Assembly: GCA_030601885.1 (NCBI GenBank)
Contig: JAUWAU010000012.1
Location: 62,001-126,000, forward strand
DNA length: 64,000 nt
Reading direction: 5' to 3'
DNA from: Armatimonadota bacterium
GTDB taxonomy: Bacteria; Armatimonadota; Zipacnadia; JAUWAU01
Below, piece by piece: positions 49,353-58,565 of the stretch; the first letter of the stretch is position 1, and each line of letters begins with the position of its first letter. The notes below the pieces were generated by a model. It worked only from the letters and a program-made list of their open reading frames with translations. It made no database searches and was not told where the DNA came from. The position numbers and the translations under genes were made by a program.

Positions 49353-51251
49353 CTACTCGACGACCTCGGACAACTGCGGTGGTGCGAGCTCCCTGGCGAT
49401 GAAGACCTTGTGCCACAGCTCCAGACACAGCAGGTTCCACAGCCGCTGCGCATGATCCCCCTCCCCCCGCCGGAACTCGTCCACCAACTCCCGAATGCTC
49501 TCGACCCGCAGGCACTCGCCGATGCCGGGATCCTTGAGCAGCAGCTCATCGATCATCCGGCTCAGGTCCGACCTCAGCCATTGCTCGATGGGCACGATGA
49601 AGGCGTGCTTGGGCAGGCGCGCCACGCCCGGCGGGAGCAGCTCGTCGGCGAGGCGGCGGAGGAAATACTTCGTCTGCCTGCCGCGCACCTTCCGTGCGGC
49701 CGGGATCTGCCGCAGGAAATCGATGAGCGGCGTATCGAGCAGCGGCACGCGCGCCTCCAGCGATGTGGCCATGGTGACCTTGTCAACCTTGATGAGGATG
49801 TCTTCCGGCAGCCACGTCTCGGCGTCGAGCTGCATGAGGGCGTCCACGATGTCGTCGGAGCGCACGCGCTCGATGCGCTGCCCAAGCAGGGCGGTGAGAG
49901 CCGACGCGTCGATTTCTCCGGCGATCTCCGGTCGGTACAGAGCTCGACGCTGCGCGGCACTGAAGTTGGCGATCCAATTCAAGTGCCGCCCGGCGGGGCT
50001 GCCGGACGACAGCATGCGCTCCAGGGCGCGCTTGTGCCATCGGCTGACGGGCAGAGCGCGAAGCAGCCTGAGTATGGCCTGCTCGCGGATCGCCCCCGGG
50101 ATGGCCTGCAGGGCTTGGGCGAGGCGGAAAAGGAAGTACCGGGGATAGCCGCCCTGGAACTCATCGCCGCCCTCGCCGGTGAGCACGACGGTGACATGCC
50201 GGCGGGCAAAGCGCGATATGAAGAACGTCGGCACGGCAGCGGCGTCCGCGATCGGCTCTTCCAGGTGCCAGACGAGTGACGGAAGAAGCGCTGCCGCTCC
50301 GGCATCGATGACGGTCTCGTGGTGTTCCGCGCCCACGCTCTCGGCGACCCGGCGTGCAACGGACAGCTCGTTGTAATGGGGTTCCGCGGCAAAGCCGACG
50401 GTGAAGGTCTTCGGAGGGTCGGCCCCTGCTTCGGCCATGCAGGCCGTGACCACGCCGGAGTCCACACCGCCGCTCAGGAGCGCTCCGATGGGGACGTCGC
50501 TCACCAGATGACTCCCGACAGCATCCTGAGTAAGCCTTCGCAGCTCGCTCAGGATGTCCTCATCGCTGCCCTCGCACCATTGAGGTGTGGCCTCGGGGCG
50601 CCAATACGGCTGTGCGTGCACCTCGGAGCGCTGGAAGGTTAGCCAATGGGCAGGTGGCAGCTTGTGGATGCCGGCGAAGATGGTGGCGGGCGATATGGCG
50701 TACTGCACGGCGAGGTGCTGATCGAGCGCCACCGGATTGACGCGCCGGGGCACATCCGGGCACTCGAGCAGCGCCTTGATCTCCGAGGCAAAGAGCAGCT
50801 TTCCCTCCAGCAGCGTATAGTAGAGGGGCTTGATACCGACGCGATCGCGGGCAAGGAAGAGGCGCTGTCGCGGGCGATCCCATATCGCGAAAGCGAACAT
50901 GCCCCGGAGGCGGTGCACGCAGGCCTGTTGCTCGTCCTCATAAAGATGGACGATGACCTCGACGTCGCTTCGCGTGCGGAATCGGTGGCCGGCGGATTCG
51001 AGCTCGGCGGTGAGCTCCCGGTAGTTGTAGATCTCGCCGTTGCAGACGACCGAGACCGTGCCGTCCTCGTTAGTGATGGGCTGGGAGCCGGTGGCCAGAT
51101 CAATAATGCTGAGCCGTCGCACGGCGAGCCCGGCCGGCGGATCCAGCACCTCGCCCGCCTCGTCGGGGCCCCGATGCACCATCGTGTCGCGCATGCGTGC
51201 CAGCAGCTCGGGGTCGGAGTATCCTACGTAGCCGCAAATCCCACAGCTCAA
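49353..51251 (-). CDS. asnB: Glutamine-hydrolysing asparagine synthase
   Basis: 632 residues. The N-terminal amidotransferase domain reads MSCGICGYVG, so the nucleophile cysteine is residue 3 rather than 2. The TTG start is firm: GGGAGG lies five bases upstream and the TGA of the preceding transferase overlaps it. The domain also has RGPDEAGEV, LAVRRLSIIDL and YNYRELTAELE. The synthetase domain has the PP-loop LLSGGVDSGVVTA, LTGEGGDEFQGGYPRYF and DKVTMATSLEARVPLLD. In polysaccharide clusters such AsnB paralogues amidate sugars or peptides. It sits with two glycosyltransferases, so this is likelier than free asparagine synthesis. Confidence 0.93.
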   Translation of the reverse strand: MSCGICGYVGYSDPELLARMRDTMVHRGPDEAGEVLDPPAGLAVRRLSIIDLATGSQPITNEDGTVSVVCNGEIYNYRELTAELESAGHRFRTRSDVEVIVHLYEDEQQACVHRLRGMFAFAIWDRPRQRLFLARDRVGIKPLYYTLLEGKLLFASEIKALLECPDVPRRVNPVALDQHLAVQYAISPATIFAGIHKLPPAHWLTFQRSEVHAQPYWRPEATPQWCEGSDEDILSELRRLTQDAVGSHLVSDVPIGALLSGGVDSGVVTACMAEAGADPPKTFTVGFAAEPHYNELSVARRVAESVGAEHHETVIDAGAAALLPSLVWHLEEPIADAAAVPTFFISRFARRHVTVVLTGEGGDEFQGGYPRYFLFRLAQALQAIPGAIREQAILRLLRALPVSRWHKRALERMLSSGSPAGRHLNWIANFSAAQRRALYRPEIAGEIDASALTALLGQRIERVRSDDIVDALMQLDAETWLPEDILIKVDKVTMATSLEARVPLLDTPLIDFLRQIPAARKVRGRQTKYFLRRLADELLPPGVARLPKHAFIVPIEQWLRSDLSRMIDELLLKDPGIGECLRVESIRELVDEFRRGEGDHAQRLWNLLCLELWHKVFIARELAPPQLSEVVE

Positions 51252-52471
51252 AGCAACCTCCCGCAGCGCATTCGCTCAAGGCACTGCTCCAGCCTCTGCG
51301 CGGTAGCATCCCAGGAGAACTCCGCCACTGCCTCCCGTGCCGCGCGCGACATGCTCTCCCGCAGCAGCGGCTCGTCGTGTAGCCGGCAGAGCTTCGCGGC
51401 GATGTCGCCGGCGTCGTGCTCAATAACGAAGCCGTTCCGCCCGTCCAACAGGATGTCCTCGACCCCGTTGAGCTGCGGCGCCAACAATGGCAGCGCGCTG
51501 GCGGCAGCCTCGAGCACCACCAGGGGGAAGGCCTCGAAGTAGCTGGGGAACACGAGGGCATCGGCTGCCGCATACGCTCCGCGACAGGAGGGCAGGGGGC
51601 CAATGAAGTGCAGCCGGGGGCGCGCAGATTCAGACGCAAGCGCCCGGAAAGTGCGCTCGTCCCCGTCCCCGACGACCGCCAGATGGATGTCCCGGTCCCC
51701 CACCAGCTCCAGCGCCGCGATGGCGTGATCGAGCCCTTTCCGTCCCCAGTCGCCGCCGACGAACAGGGCCACAAAGGCGGCATCGAGTAGGCCATGCTCC
51801 GCGCGGAAGGCACTGCCTAACGTGGCCCTACTGTGGGGCGAGAACTCCGCGAGATCCACGCCGTTGGGGACAACGTGCACCTCGGAACGCCGAAGTCCAT
51901 GGCACGAGGCGATGTCGCGCGCCAGGCCCTCGGAGACTGCGATGACGCGACCACGCAGCTTTCGACATAACCACCTCTCCACCGCCACGCTGTAAGCGAA
52001 CCACAGCCGCTTCACCGCCCGTTCCATGGGCGACGGTTCCAAGGAGGCCGTAGACAGCGTTCGCATCCGCTGCCGGCTCGCGGCCGCGGAGAAATGCATC
52101 ACCATCGTCGTCTGGGCGAAGCAGTTTGGCCCTTGCGAAACGATTACGTCAAAGGCTCTGCCGCGCACGGCTGCACTTGCGCGGAGCGCAAAGAGCGGAA
52201 TGCGCAGCATGTGAGGAAGTGCCGGAACCGTTACTCGGTGCACCGTTATGCGACTGCTGCGCAGGTCGGCGAGGGTGGTGCATAGCAGGTGCACGTCGTG
52301 CCTGTCCGCGAGGCGCTCAGCATGCTCCAGTACGACCCGGCCCATGCCGCCGGTGCGGCTGATGTCCTCAAGCACAAAGACGATGCGCAGGCTGTAGAGC
52401 CCCCCATCGGCGCCGGTATCGCAGGCGGCGGCCCGCCGGACACCGGCGCGGCGCTGGCCACCTGGTGTCAC
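51248..52471 (-). CDS. GT4-family glycosyltransferase
   Basis: 407 residues. GTG 52471 overlaps the upstream stop by 4 bp, which suggests coupled translation; the first 25 residues are not conserved. GT-B fold with VFVLEDISRTGGMGRVVLEHAE, VIAVSEGLARDIA, VVPNGVDLAEFSPH and the EX7E motif in YFEAFPLVVLEAAASALPLL. It transfers a sugar during polysaccharide assembly. It is followed by asnB with a 4-bp overlap, and preceded by a GT2 transferase, so three genes form one tight operon. Confidence 0.92.
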   Translation of the reverse strand: MTPGGQRRAGVRRAAACDTGADGGLYSLRIVFVLEDISRTGGMGRVVLEHAERLADRHDVHLLCTTLADLRSSRITVHRVTVPALPHMLRIPLFALRASAAVRGRAFDVIVSQGPNCFAQTTMVMHFSAAASRQRMRTLSTASLEPSPMERAVKRLWFAYSVAVERWLCRKLRGRVIAVSEGLARDIASCHGLRRSEVHVVPNGVDLAEFSPHSRATLGSAFRAEHGLLDAAFVALFVGGDWGRKGLDHAIAALELVGDRDIHLAVVGDGDERTFRALASESARPRLHFIGPLPSCRGAYAAADALVFPSYFEAFPLVVLEAAASALPLLAPQLNGVEDILLDGRNGFVIEHDAGDIAAKLCRLHDEPLLRESMSRAAREAVAEFSWDATAQRLEQCLERMRCGRLL

Positions 52472-53523
52472 GCATTGCGCTTGCGCGGCGTCTGTCCGGC
52501 GTGTTTGGGCCCCGGTCGTGCTCGGGCGCCAGCCTTCCGCTGCCTACCGCGCTGGCGTCGGGTGCGCCAACCCGCCACGTAGGTCCAGAGGCCGACCATC
52601 TTGCCGCAGCAGGCGACCAGGTACTGCTTCAGCGCAGAGCCATCGCCGCCGAGCAAGCGCCTCAGCAGCTTCCACAGCCCGATATCCTCGCCCTCCCCGA
52701 TGAGGAAGCTGAAGAGGAAGAAGAGCGGCCATCGCACCGGGGGGAAGTGCTTCAGCAGACAGTACGTGGCGTTGTGGCTATGAGCGAACACGCTCTCGGG
52801 AGCTCGCGCGTCACGTCCGCCCGGCTCGGCGCGCTGCGCCGCAATGTGGTGAACGATGATGCTCGGGTCGTACACCAGCTTCGTCCCAGTGGCCCGAACT
52901 GTAAGAGATGCATCCGTGTCGCTGAGGCTCGTCGGCGGCACCAGCGCCTCGTCGAAACCCGGCAGAAGGCTGCGCCGAAACGCCATGTTGCAGCCCTTCA
53001 AGTGGTCAACACAGACCGGGTCGCGGAAGAGCGGGTCGCAGTGATGATTGCCGATGATGCGGCCCAGCCAGTCAACGCATCCCACGCGTGTTACGGCGGG
53101 AACAGTAATGGGCATGCCATCCCGGTACACGACGTCCCGACCACCAGCACCACCCACCCCCGGGTCGCGGAAGTGCCCCTCGATCTTCGCGAGCCACTCC
53201 TCGGTCACCAGGACGTCGTCATCGATGAAGCACACGATCTCGCCGCTGGCGTGCGCAAGCCCCGCATTGAGGGCCTGCGCCTGCCCGGCCCGATCCACAA
53301 CCGCATGGACGAGGCAAATCCCGGATGGGAAATGCTCCCGAAACTCCGCCGCGATGTTGGCCGACGTCGCATCGGTGTCACGGATGACCACGACGATCTC
53401 GTCGGGAACGCGGCGCCCGGCCATCAACGACTGCAGGCAGCAGCGCAGAGAGCCCGGTCGCTTATACGTGGGCACGACCACCGAGAGCACCACAGTGCAA
53501 GCCGTCCAACCATCAGCGATCAA
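52468..53523 (-). CDS. GT2-family glycosyltransferase
   Basis: 351 residues. GT-A fold: VVLSVVVPTYKRPGSLRCCLQSL at the start, GQAQALNAGLAHASGEIVCFIDDDV with the metal-binding DDD, CVDHLKGCNMAFRRSLL and FPPVRWPLFFLFSFLIG, a hydrophobic C-terminal helix that may hold it at the membrane. The C-terminus is very basic (RTRRQRGRQRKAGARARPG). The start is uncertain: TTG 53523, or GTG 53493 or 53490 close to the conserved strand. First gene of the transferase-asnB operon. Confidence 0.9.
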   Translation of the reverse strand: MIADGWTACTVVLSVVVPTYKRPGSLRCCLQSLMAGRRVPDEIVVVIRDTDATSANIAAEFREHFPSGICLVHAVVDRAGQAQALNAGLAHASGEIVCFIDDDVLVTEEWLAKIEGHFRDPGVGGAGGRDVVYRDGMPITVPAVTRVGCVDWLGRIIGNHHCDPLFRDPVCVDHLKGCNMAFRRSLLPGFDEALVPPTSLSDTDASLTVRATGTKLVYDPSIIVHHIAAQRAEPGGRDARAPESVFAHSHNATYCLLKHFPPVRWPLFFLFSFLIGEGEDIGLWKLLRRLLGGDGSALKQYLVACCGKMVGLWTYVAGWRTRRQRGRQRKAGARARPGPKHAGQTPRKRNA

Positions 53524-53621
53524 TGGTCAGTGTGGAATGCCGTGCGCGACCGCTTCCCTCGTCCGGTTAGCTGAGCGCTCAGCCCGACTGCTCACCGGCC
53601 ACTGACCACTGGCAAGTGCCT

Positions 53622-56456
53622 CTACGACGCAAAGCTCGGCAACTGGGTGCGCAAGATGGCACCGGTGTAGGAGTCTTGGAGTGCCGCAATCTCTTCCGGG
53701 GTCCCCTCGCCGATGATCCGTCCGCCGTCGTCGCCGCCCTCGGGTCCGAGGTCGATGATGTGATCTGCCACCTTGATCACGTCCATATTGTGCTCGATGA
53801 CGACCACCGTGTTTCCCGCGCGGACGAGTCGGTCAAGCACGGCAAGCAGCTTCTCGATGTCGGCGAAGTGCAGCCCGGTGGTAGGCTCGTCGAGGATGTA
53901 GAAGGTGCGGCCGGTGGCGACCTTGGACAACTCCTTGGCCAGCTTCACCCGTTGGGCCTCGCCGCCGGAGAGGGTGGGTGCCGGCTGGCCGAGCTTGATG
54001 TAGTCCAGGCCCACGTCGTCGAGCGTTTGCAGGATGCGCTTGATCCGCGGGACGTTCTCGAAGTGTGCCAGCGCCTCGCGCGCCGTCATGTCGAGCACTT
54101 CCGCGATGTTCTTTCCCTTGTAGGAGACTTGTAGCGTCTCGCGATTGTAGCGCGTCCCGTCACATGCCTCGCACGTCACGTAGACATCCGGGAGGAAGTG
54201 CATCTCGACGCGCCGCATGCCGTCGCCGTCGCACTCGTCACAGCGCCCGCCCTTGACGTTGAAGCTGAAGCGCCCCGGATTGTAACCGCGTATGCGTGCC
54301 TCCGGCGTCTGTGCGAAGATCTCGCGAATGGCGGAGAAGACCCCCACATAGGTGGCCGGATTGGACCGGGGCGTGCGCCCGATGGGGTTCTGATCGATGT
54401 TTATGACCTTGTCGATGTGCTCGAGGCCCGCCATCCCATCGTGCCGACCGGGGCGTCCGGCGGCGCCATGCAAGCGCCGGGCCAGCCCCTTGTACAGTAT
54501 GTCGTTGACCACGGTGCTCTTGCCCGAACCCGAGACCCCGGTCACGCAGGTAAACAGCCTCAGAGGTATTCTGACGTCGATCGCCTTGAGATTGTGCTCG
54601 CTCGCGCGCTCCACTGTGAGGTACATGTTATCAACCGGCCCGCGACGGCGCTTCGGCACGCGGATCGTTTTGCGGCCGGAGAGATACTTCCCCGTCAAAG
54701 ACCGCCGGTGACTGAGAAGCTTGCTCACCGGGCCGGCGTATACGACCCTTCCCCCGCGCGTGCCGGCACCGGGACCGAAATCGACCACGAAGTCGGCCGA
54801 TCGGATGGTATTTGCGTCGTGTTCGACGACGATGACGGTGTTGCCGAGGTCCCGGAGGTGAAAAAGCGTCTGGAGCAAGCGGGAGTGATCGCGGTAATGC
54901 AGGCCAATGCTGGGCTCGTCCAGGATGTACAGCACCCCGGCGAGGCGCGCGCCGATCTGTGTGGCCAGATGAATGCGCTGCGCCTCGCCACCCGAGAGCG
55001 TTGGCGCGGCGCGATCCAGGGTCAGATACCCGAGGCCGACGTCTGCCAGGAAGCTCAGACGGCTGTGGATCTCTTTGAGCAGTTGACTCGCGATGGCGGA
55101 CTCGGACCTGTTGAAGCGAATGCCGCCGGAGAATGCAAGCGCCTCCGTCACCGACATGGCGCAGACGTCCACGATGGATTTGTCCGCAACGCGCACCGAG
55201 CGGCTCTCCCGGCGGAGGCGCGATCCGCCACACGCCGGGCAGGGCGCCTGGCTCATGAAGCGGCCGTAGTAGTCCTTTGTCGCCACAGACCGGGTCCCGC
55301 GGTACTTGCGCTCGCTCGATGGCACCAGGCCTTCGAACGGGCGCTTGTACTTGAACGCTTTCCCCTTCCGCGTGCGGTAGGTGAACTCTATCTCCTCGTC
55401 GCCGGAGCCGTACAGTATGGCTTCCTGTTGGGCTTTCGTCAGCTTTCTCCACCGCGTTGCCAGCTTGAAGCCGTAGTGGTCGGCCAGGCCCCGCAGGATG
55501 TGCTCGGCGTGTAGGCTTGTCAGGGTCCCGTACAGCTCCAGCGCGCCGTCGAGGATCGACTTGCTCGGGTCGGCTACCAGCAGCTCCGGGTCGATCTCCT
55601 CCCGCGTGCCCAATCCACCACACTCCCGGCACATGCCGTACGGGCTGTTGAAGGAGAACATCTGCGGCGTCAGCTCGCCAAAGCTCATACCGCACTGGTG
55701 GCAGGCGAAGCGCTCGCTGAAGAGCACATCCTCGCCGCCAACCACATCCGCTATCAGCATCCCGTCGCCGATCTTGAGCGCCGTCTCAATGGAGTCCGCC
55801 AGGCGCGAGCGGACCTTCTCCTTGATGACCAGTCGATCCACCACGATCTCGATGTCGTGGCGCTGCTTTGCGTCCAGGCGGATTCGGCCGCTGAGATCGT
55901 GCGCCTCGCCATCGATGCGCACTCTGGCAAAGCCGAGCCGCCGGGCGTTGGCCAGCACGTCCACGTACTCGCCCCGGCGGCCCCTGACGACGGGCGCGAG
56001 CACTTGCAGGCGCGTGCCCTCGCCCATCGCTAACATCTTGTCCACGATCTGCTGCGGTGTCTGGGAGCTGATCTGGATGTCGCAATCGGGGCAGAAGGGC
56101 TTCCCGACGCGGGCGTAGAGCACGCGGAGGTAGTCGTGAATCTCGGTGACGGTGGCCACGGTGGAGCGTGGATTGCCGCTGGCCGCCTTCTGCTCGATGG
56201 AGATGGCCGGCGAGAGGCCGTCGATGTGATCGACCTTCGGCTTCTGCATGCGCTCCAGGAACTGCCGCGCATAGGCCGAGAGCGATTCGACGTACCGCCG
56301 TTGGCCCTCGGCATAGATGGTGTCGAAGGCCAGCGACGACTTCCCCGAGCCGCTCACGCCGGAGAACACGATGAGCTTATCGCGGGGCAGCTCGACGTCA
56401 ATCCCCTTCAGGTTGTGCTCTCTCGCGCCGTAGATGATGAGCTTCTGGTTCCGCAT
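53622..56456 (-). CDS. uvrA: Excinuclease ABC subunit A
   Basis: 944 residues from ATG 56456. The damage-recognition ATPase of nucleotide excision repair. Two ABC modules, each with Walker A (GVSGSGKSS and GVSGSGKST), a signature ([22 protein letters not shown]) and Walker B ([22 protein letters not shown]). Zinc modules CPDCDIQ and [19 protein letters not shown]...CEACDG are complete. The track's 69 extra N-terminal residues are not part of the family. A sigma-70 promoter lies 57-86 bp upstream. No LexA-like box was seen. No uvrB or uvrC nearby. Confidence 0.97.
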   Translation of the reverse strand: MRNQKLIIYGAREHNLKGIDVELPRDKLIVFSGVSGSGKSSLAFDTIYAEGQRRYVESLSAYARQFLERMQKPKVDHIDGLSPAISIEQKAASGNPRSTVATVTEIHDYLRVLYARVGKPFCPDCDIQISSQTPQQIVDKMLAMGEGTRLQVLAPVVRGRRGEYVDVLANARRLGFARVRIDGEAHDLSGRIRLDAKQRHDIEIVVDRLVIKEKVRSRLADSIETALKIGDGMLIADVVGGEDVLFSERFACHQCGMSFGELTPQMFSFNSPYGMCRECGGLGTREEIDPELLVADPSKSILDGALELYGTLTSLHAEHILRGLADHYGFKLATRWRKLTKAQQEAILYGSGDEEIEFTYRTRKGKAFKYKRPFEGLVPSSERKYRGTRSVATKDYYGRFMSQAPCPACGGSRLRRESRSVRVADKSIVDVCAMSVTEALAFSGGIRFNRSESAIASQLLKEIHSRLSFLADVGLGYLTLDRAAPTLSGGEAQRIHLATQIGARLAGVLYILDEPSIGLHYRDHSRLLQTLFHLRDLGNTVIVVEHDANTIRSADFVVDFGPGAGTRGGRVVYAGPVSKLLSHRRSLTGKYLSGRKTIRVPKRRRGPVDNMYLTVERASEHNLKAIDVRIPLRLFTCVTGVSGSGKSTVVNDILYKGLARRLHGAAGRPGRHDGMAGLEHIDKVINIDQNPIGRTPRSNPATYVGVFSAIREIFAQTPEARIRGYNPGRFSFNVKGGRCDECDGDGMRRVEMHFLPDVYVTCEACDGTRYNRETLQVSYKGKNIAEVLDMTAREALAHFENVPRIKRILQTLDDVGLDYIKLGQPAPTLSGGEAQRVKLAKELSKVATGRTFYILDEPTTGLHFADIEKLLAVLDRLVRAGNTVVVIEHNMDVIKVADHIIDLGPEGGDDGGRIIGEGTPEEIAALQDSYTGAILRTQLPSFAS

Positions 56457-56512
56457 TCCGTCAACCGCGGGGTGCACAGATGTTTGGCCCCGGACCGTCC
56501 GGGCCTCCTCGT

Positions 56513-56542
56513 ATGATACTGCTTCGCCTCTTGGAGCGTCAA
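56513..56542 (-). promoter_or_regulatory. Sigma-70-type promoter for uvrA
   Basis: On the minus strand TTGACG, 18-base spacer, TATCAT. Transcription would start near 56506 and give a 50-base leader to uvrA. No LexA-type operator overlaps it by eye. Confidence 0.55.
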
Positions 56543-56684
56543 GGATTTGTTGGGGCGAAAATGGCTGGTGTCCGTCAGGGAAGAGGGAAGTGGGCGAGCG
56601 CAGAGGGGCGCCCCCGCGCAGAGCGCCCGGAGGGCAGCCCCTGCGGGCCGACATGCTACTCACGTGCCTGCTTCAGAACTGGCC

Positions 56685-56900
56685 TCATTCGCTGACGCGG
56701 TGGCGCTCGCGGCCACGTCCTCCGCCGGGTACGAAGTTCCACAGCCACTCGTGGTTCCAGACGAAGAATATGTCGGGCGGCCGCTGTGAGCCGATGACCA
56801 CCCGGATGTTCGTCTTGTACGTATCCGCCTCGTGCGCGCTGGCGTCGATGTCGATGTCGGGGTACGCGTCCTCGAATCGCTTCACCATCTCCGCGAGCCC
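56685..56900 (-). pseudogene. Fragment of sugar-ABC-transporter binding protein
   Basis: In this frame LAEMVKRFEDAYPDIDIDAS, then ADTYKTNIRVVIGSQRPPDIFFVW and WLWNFV match the first part of family-1 extracellular solute-binding proteins (sugar transporters). About 60 residues remain of the usual 400. There is no signal peptide before it and homology stops after NFV, followed by a stop. Flanking DNA has repeat sequences, and the rest of the 625-bp gap 56457-57081 has only the uvrA promoter and the repeat at 56961-57057. The remnant shows a lost sugar transporter. Confidence 0.65.
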
Positions 56901-56960
56901 ACAGCGGCTGCAGCGACGAGCGCCACCCCAAGAAGCGCCGAGTGCTGACCACCACCACAA

Positions 56961-57057
56961 CTCACGGGTTGACCCCGTACGGGGTCCCGCTTGCTACTCT
57001 GCGAAGTAGCTCGCTACGTAGCACGAGTCAGACAGGGACGAGCAACCCGTGCCACAC
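56961..57057. repeat. Composite GTGGCACGG repeat with inserted module
   Basis: Reading the minus strand: GTGGCACGGGTTGCTCGTCC...CTGTCTGA, then an extra palindromic piece (GCTACGTAGCGAGCTAC) that is absent from the copy at 40540, then GGACCCCGTACGGGGTC and CCCGTGAG. The insertion shows that modules can be added within the unit. Confidence 0.75.
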
Positions 57058-57081
57058 TTCAACGGCTCGGCGTTTGCCTCG

Positions 57082-57984
57082 TTATTGCTCCGGCGCTACG
57101 CCTTCTTCGGGCGTGCCCACTGCCTGAGCGACGATCTTCCACTTGCCGGCCTCCTTGACGAGCAGCGCAGCCTGGGGACGGTAGCCGATCTGCGCGCCGG
57201 CGCCGTCAAATCCCTTTGCCATCTCGATGGCGCACGCGGCATTGGGACCAAGCATGAACAGGTGCCGCACGCTCACCGCCGCGTCGGCAAGGCCAACGTC
57301 CATGACCATGTACGTGAGCTGCCGATATTGCGCCTGAAGCTCGTTGTAGCCCAGCCGCCGCGCGCCGAGCTCCGGCTCTATGTGGATTACCGGGAGGCTG
57401 AAGGCAGCCATGTAGTCGTCCTGTTTCTGCTGAACGACGGCCTTCACGACTCCATTGGTCAAGGCGTCAATCTGCTGCCGCGTCGCCTCGTCCGGTTCGA
57501 GTGCCTGCACGGCGCCCATGATGACCGCGCTCAACCGCCATCCGCCGGCGTGTTTGACAAACAGCCCGGCGATGCGATCCTCCATCAACACGTTCCCCGC
57601 CTCGCTTACCCACTGTATTGGCGCCGCCAGCACGGCCACGTTCGCGGCGAGCAGCTCCACGGTGGGCTCCACGAGCTGGGCCTGCTTCGCCAGGCCGTAG
57701 CGGGCGACGGCGGCAGCGACAGCCTCCTGGGTGAGCAGGTCCTCGGTCGCCTCCTCCACGCGCACCGCCTCCGTGCCGGCCACTATGCCGGCTATCAGGG
57801 GAAAGTGTATTGCTTGCTTTATCGCCTCCAGATCCCCCACGATCAGTGCCTGCGTCAGCGAGTCCACCGCAGCAGCCAGCTCCGCCTGTGGCCCCGTGAG
57901 CTGCTTCCCGGTCTCCTGAGCCCCGACACCAGAGGCTGCGCCGAGGGCTACGGCCAGCGTGAGAGCAATTGCACGGATGGTCAT
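57082..57984 (-). CDS. Secreted protein with two NTF2-like domains
   Basis: 300 residues from ATG 57984, since AAGGAGCG precedes it and the earlier ATG 58005 lies before that site. A signal peptide (IRAIALTLAVALGAASGVGAQE) exports it. Two repeats follow, each of about 125 residues, that look like SnoaL/NTF2 domains: ALIVGDLEAIKQAIHFPLIA...GLFVKHAGGWRLSAVI and the second VVQQKQDDYMAAFSLPVIH...ALLVKEAGKWKIVAQAVG. No catalytic residues are seen; such proteins often bind small hydrophobic ligands or partners. It is divergent from the DUF4870-like gene. I do not recognise the family further. Confidence 0.78.
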   Translation of the reverse strand: MTIRAIALTLAVALGAASGVGAQETGKQLTGPQAELAAAVDSLTQALIVGDLEAIKQAIHFPLIAGIVAGTEAVRVEEATEDLLTQEAVAAAVARYGLAKQAQLVEPTVELLAANVAVLAAPIQWVSEAGNVLMEDRIAGLFVKHAGGWRLSAVIMGAVQALEPDEATRQQIDALTNGVVKAVVQQKQDDYMAAFSLPVIHIEPELGARRLGYNELQAQYRQLTYMVMDVGLADAAVSVRHLFMLGPNAACAIEMAKGFDGAGAQIGYRPQAALLVKEAGKWKIVAQAVGTPEEGVAPEQ

Positions 57985-58132
57985 GCCAAGCGCGCTCCTT
58001 TCCATTTGCGCTGTACCGGCCTCACTGCGTGGAGGATTCCGTCTGCCGCATCGGTTTCCTTCGGCAGGACGCTACAAGGACAAACGCGCGGCGCAGGGAA
58101 CAGGTTGCCAACGAGGTCGAGGGACGCCCGGC

Positions 58133-58543
58133 ATGGAGTCGCACACAGCCGATGAGAACCTCATGGCGGCGCTGGCGCACCTGGGCGTCATCATACCCTT
58201 CTGGGGAATCCTGGCGCCCGTGATCGTCTGGGCTATGCACCGGGACAGATCGGGGTTCGTACGCGCGCACGCTATCCAGGCGATCGGGTGGCAGGCGTTG
58301 CTGATTCCGCCCTGGGTTCTCATGTGGGCCGGCATGTCGTTCCTTCTCTTCGGTACAATGTTGTACGTGGCCCGAGGCGTGCCGCCCCCGGAGCTGTATC
58401 TACCCTTTGGCTTCATGGGGGCGTACGGGTTGCTTTCGTTGGTATTCATGGTGGTCGGCCTCGTCGGGGCCTACCGTGCATTTCAGGGCAGCCTGTACCG
58501 GTATCCCTTCATCGGCCATCGCCTGGATCGGTTCAATCAGTAG
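58133..58543 (+). CDS. DUF4870-type small membrane protein
   Basis: 136 residues. ATG 58133 has GAGGGAC; the track adds 58 residues. Pattern DENLMAALAHLGVIIPFWGILAPVIVW, then SGFVRAHAIQAIGWQ and YGLLSLVFMVVGLVGAYRAFQG, is the DUF4870/Tic20-like family of small inner-membrane proteins with three to four helices. Function is unknown in general. It ends 22 bp before rfbB, with which it may be co-transcribed. Confidence 0.85.
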   Translation: MESHTADENLMAALAHLGVIIPFWGILAPVIVWAMHRDRSGFVRAHAIQAIGWQALLIPPWVLMWAGMSFLLFGTMLYVARGVPPPELYLPFGFMGAYGLLSLVFMVVGLVGAYRAFQGSLYRYPFIGHRLDRFNQ

Positions 58544-58565
58544 TCGGACGCGGAGGCACAGCGCA

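Noticed and set aside
49123-49515. 130-residue minus-strand ORF at the asnB end
   Set aside because: Translation of repeat DNA; its repeated VASYPCHT peptide is only the palindrome read in frame.
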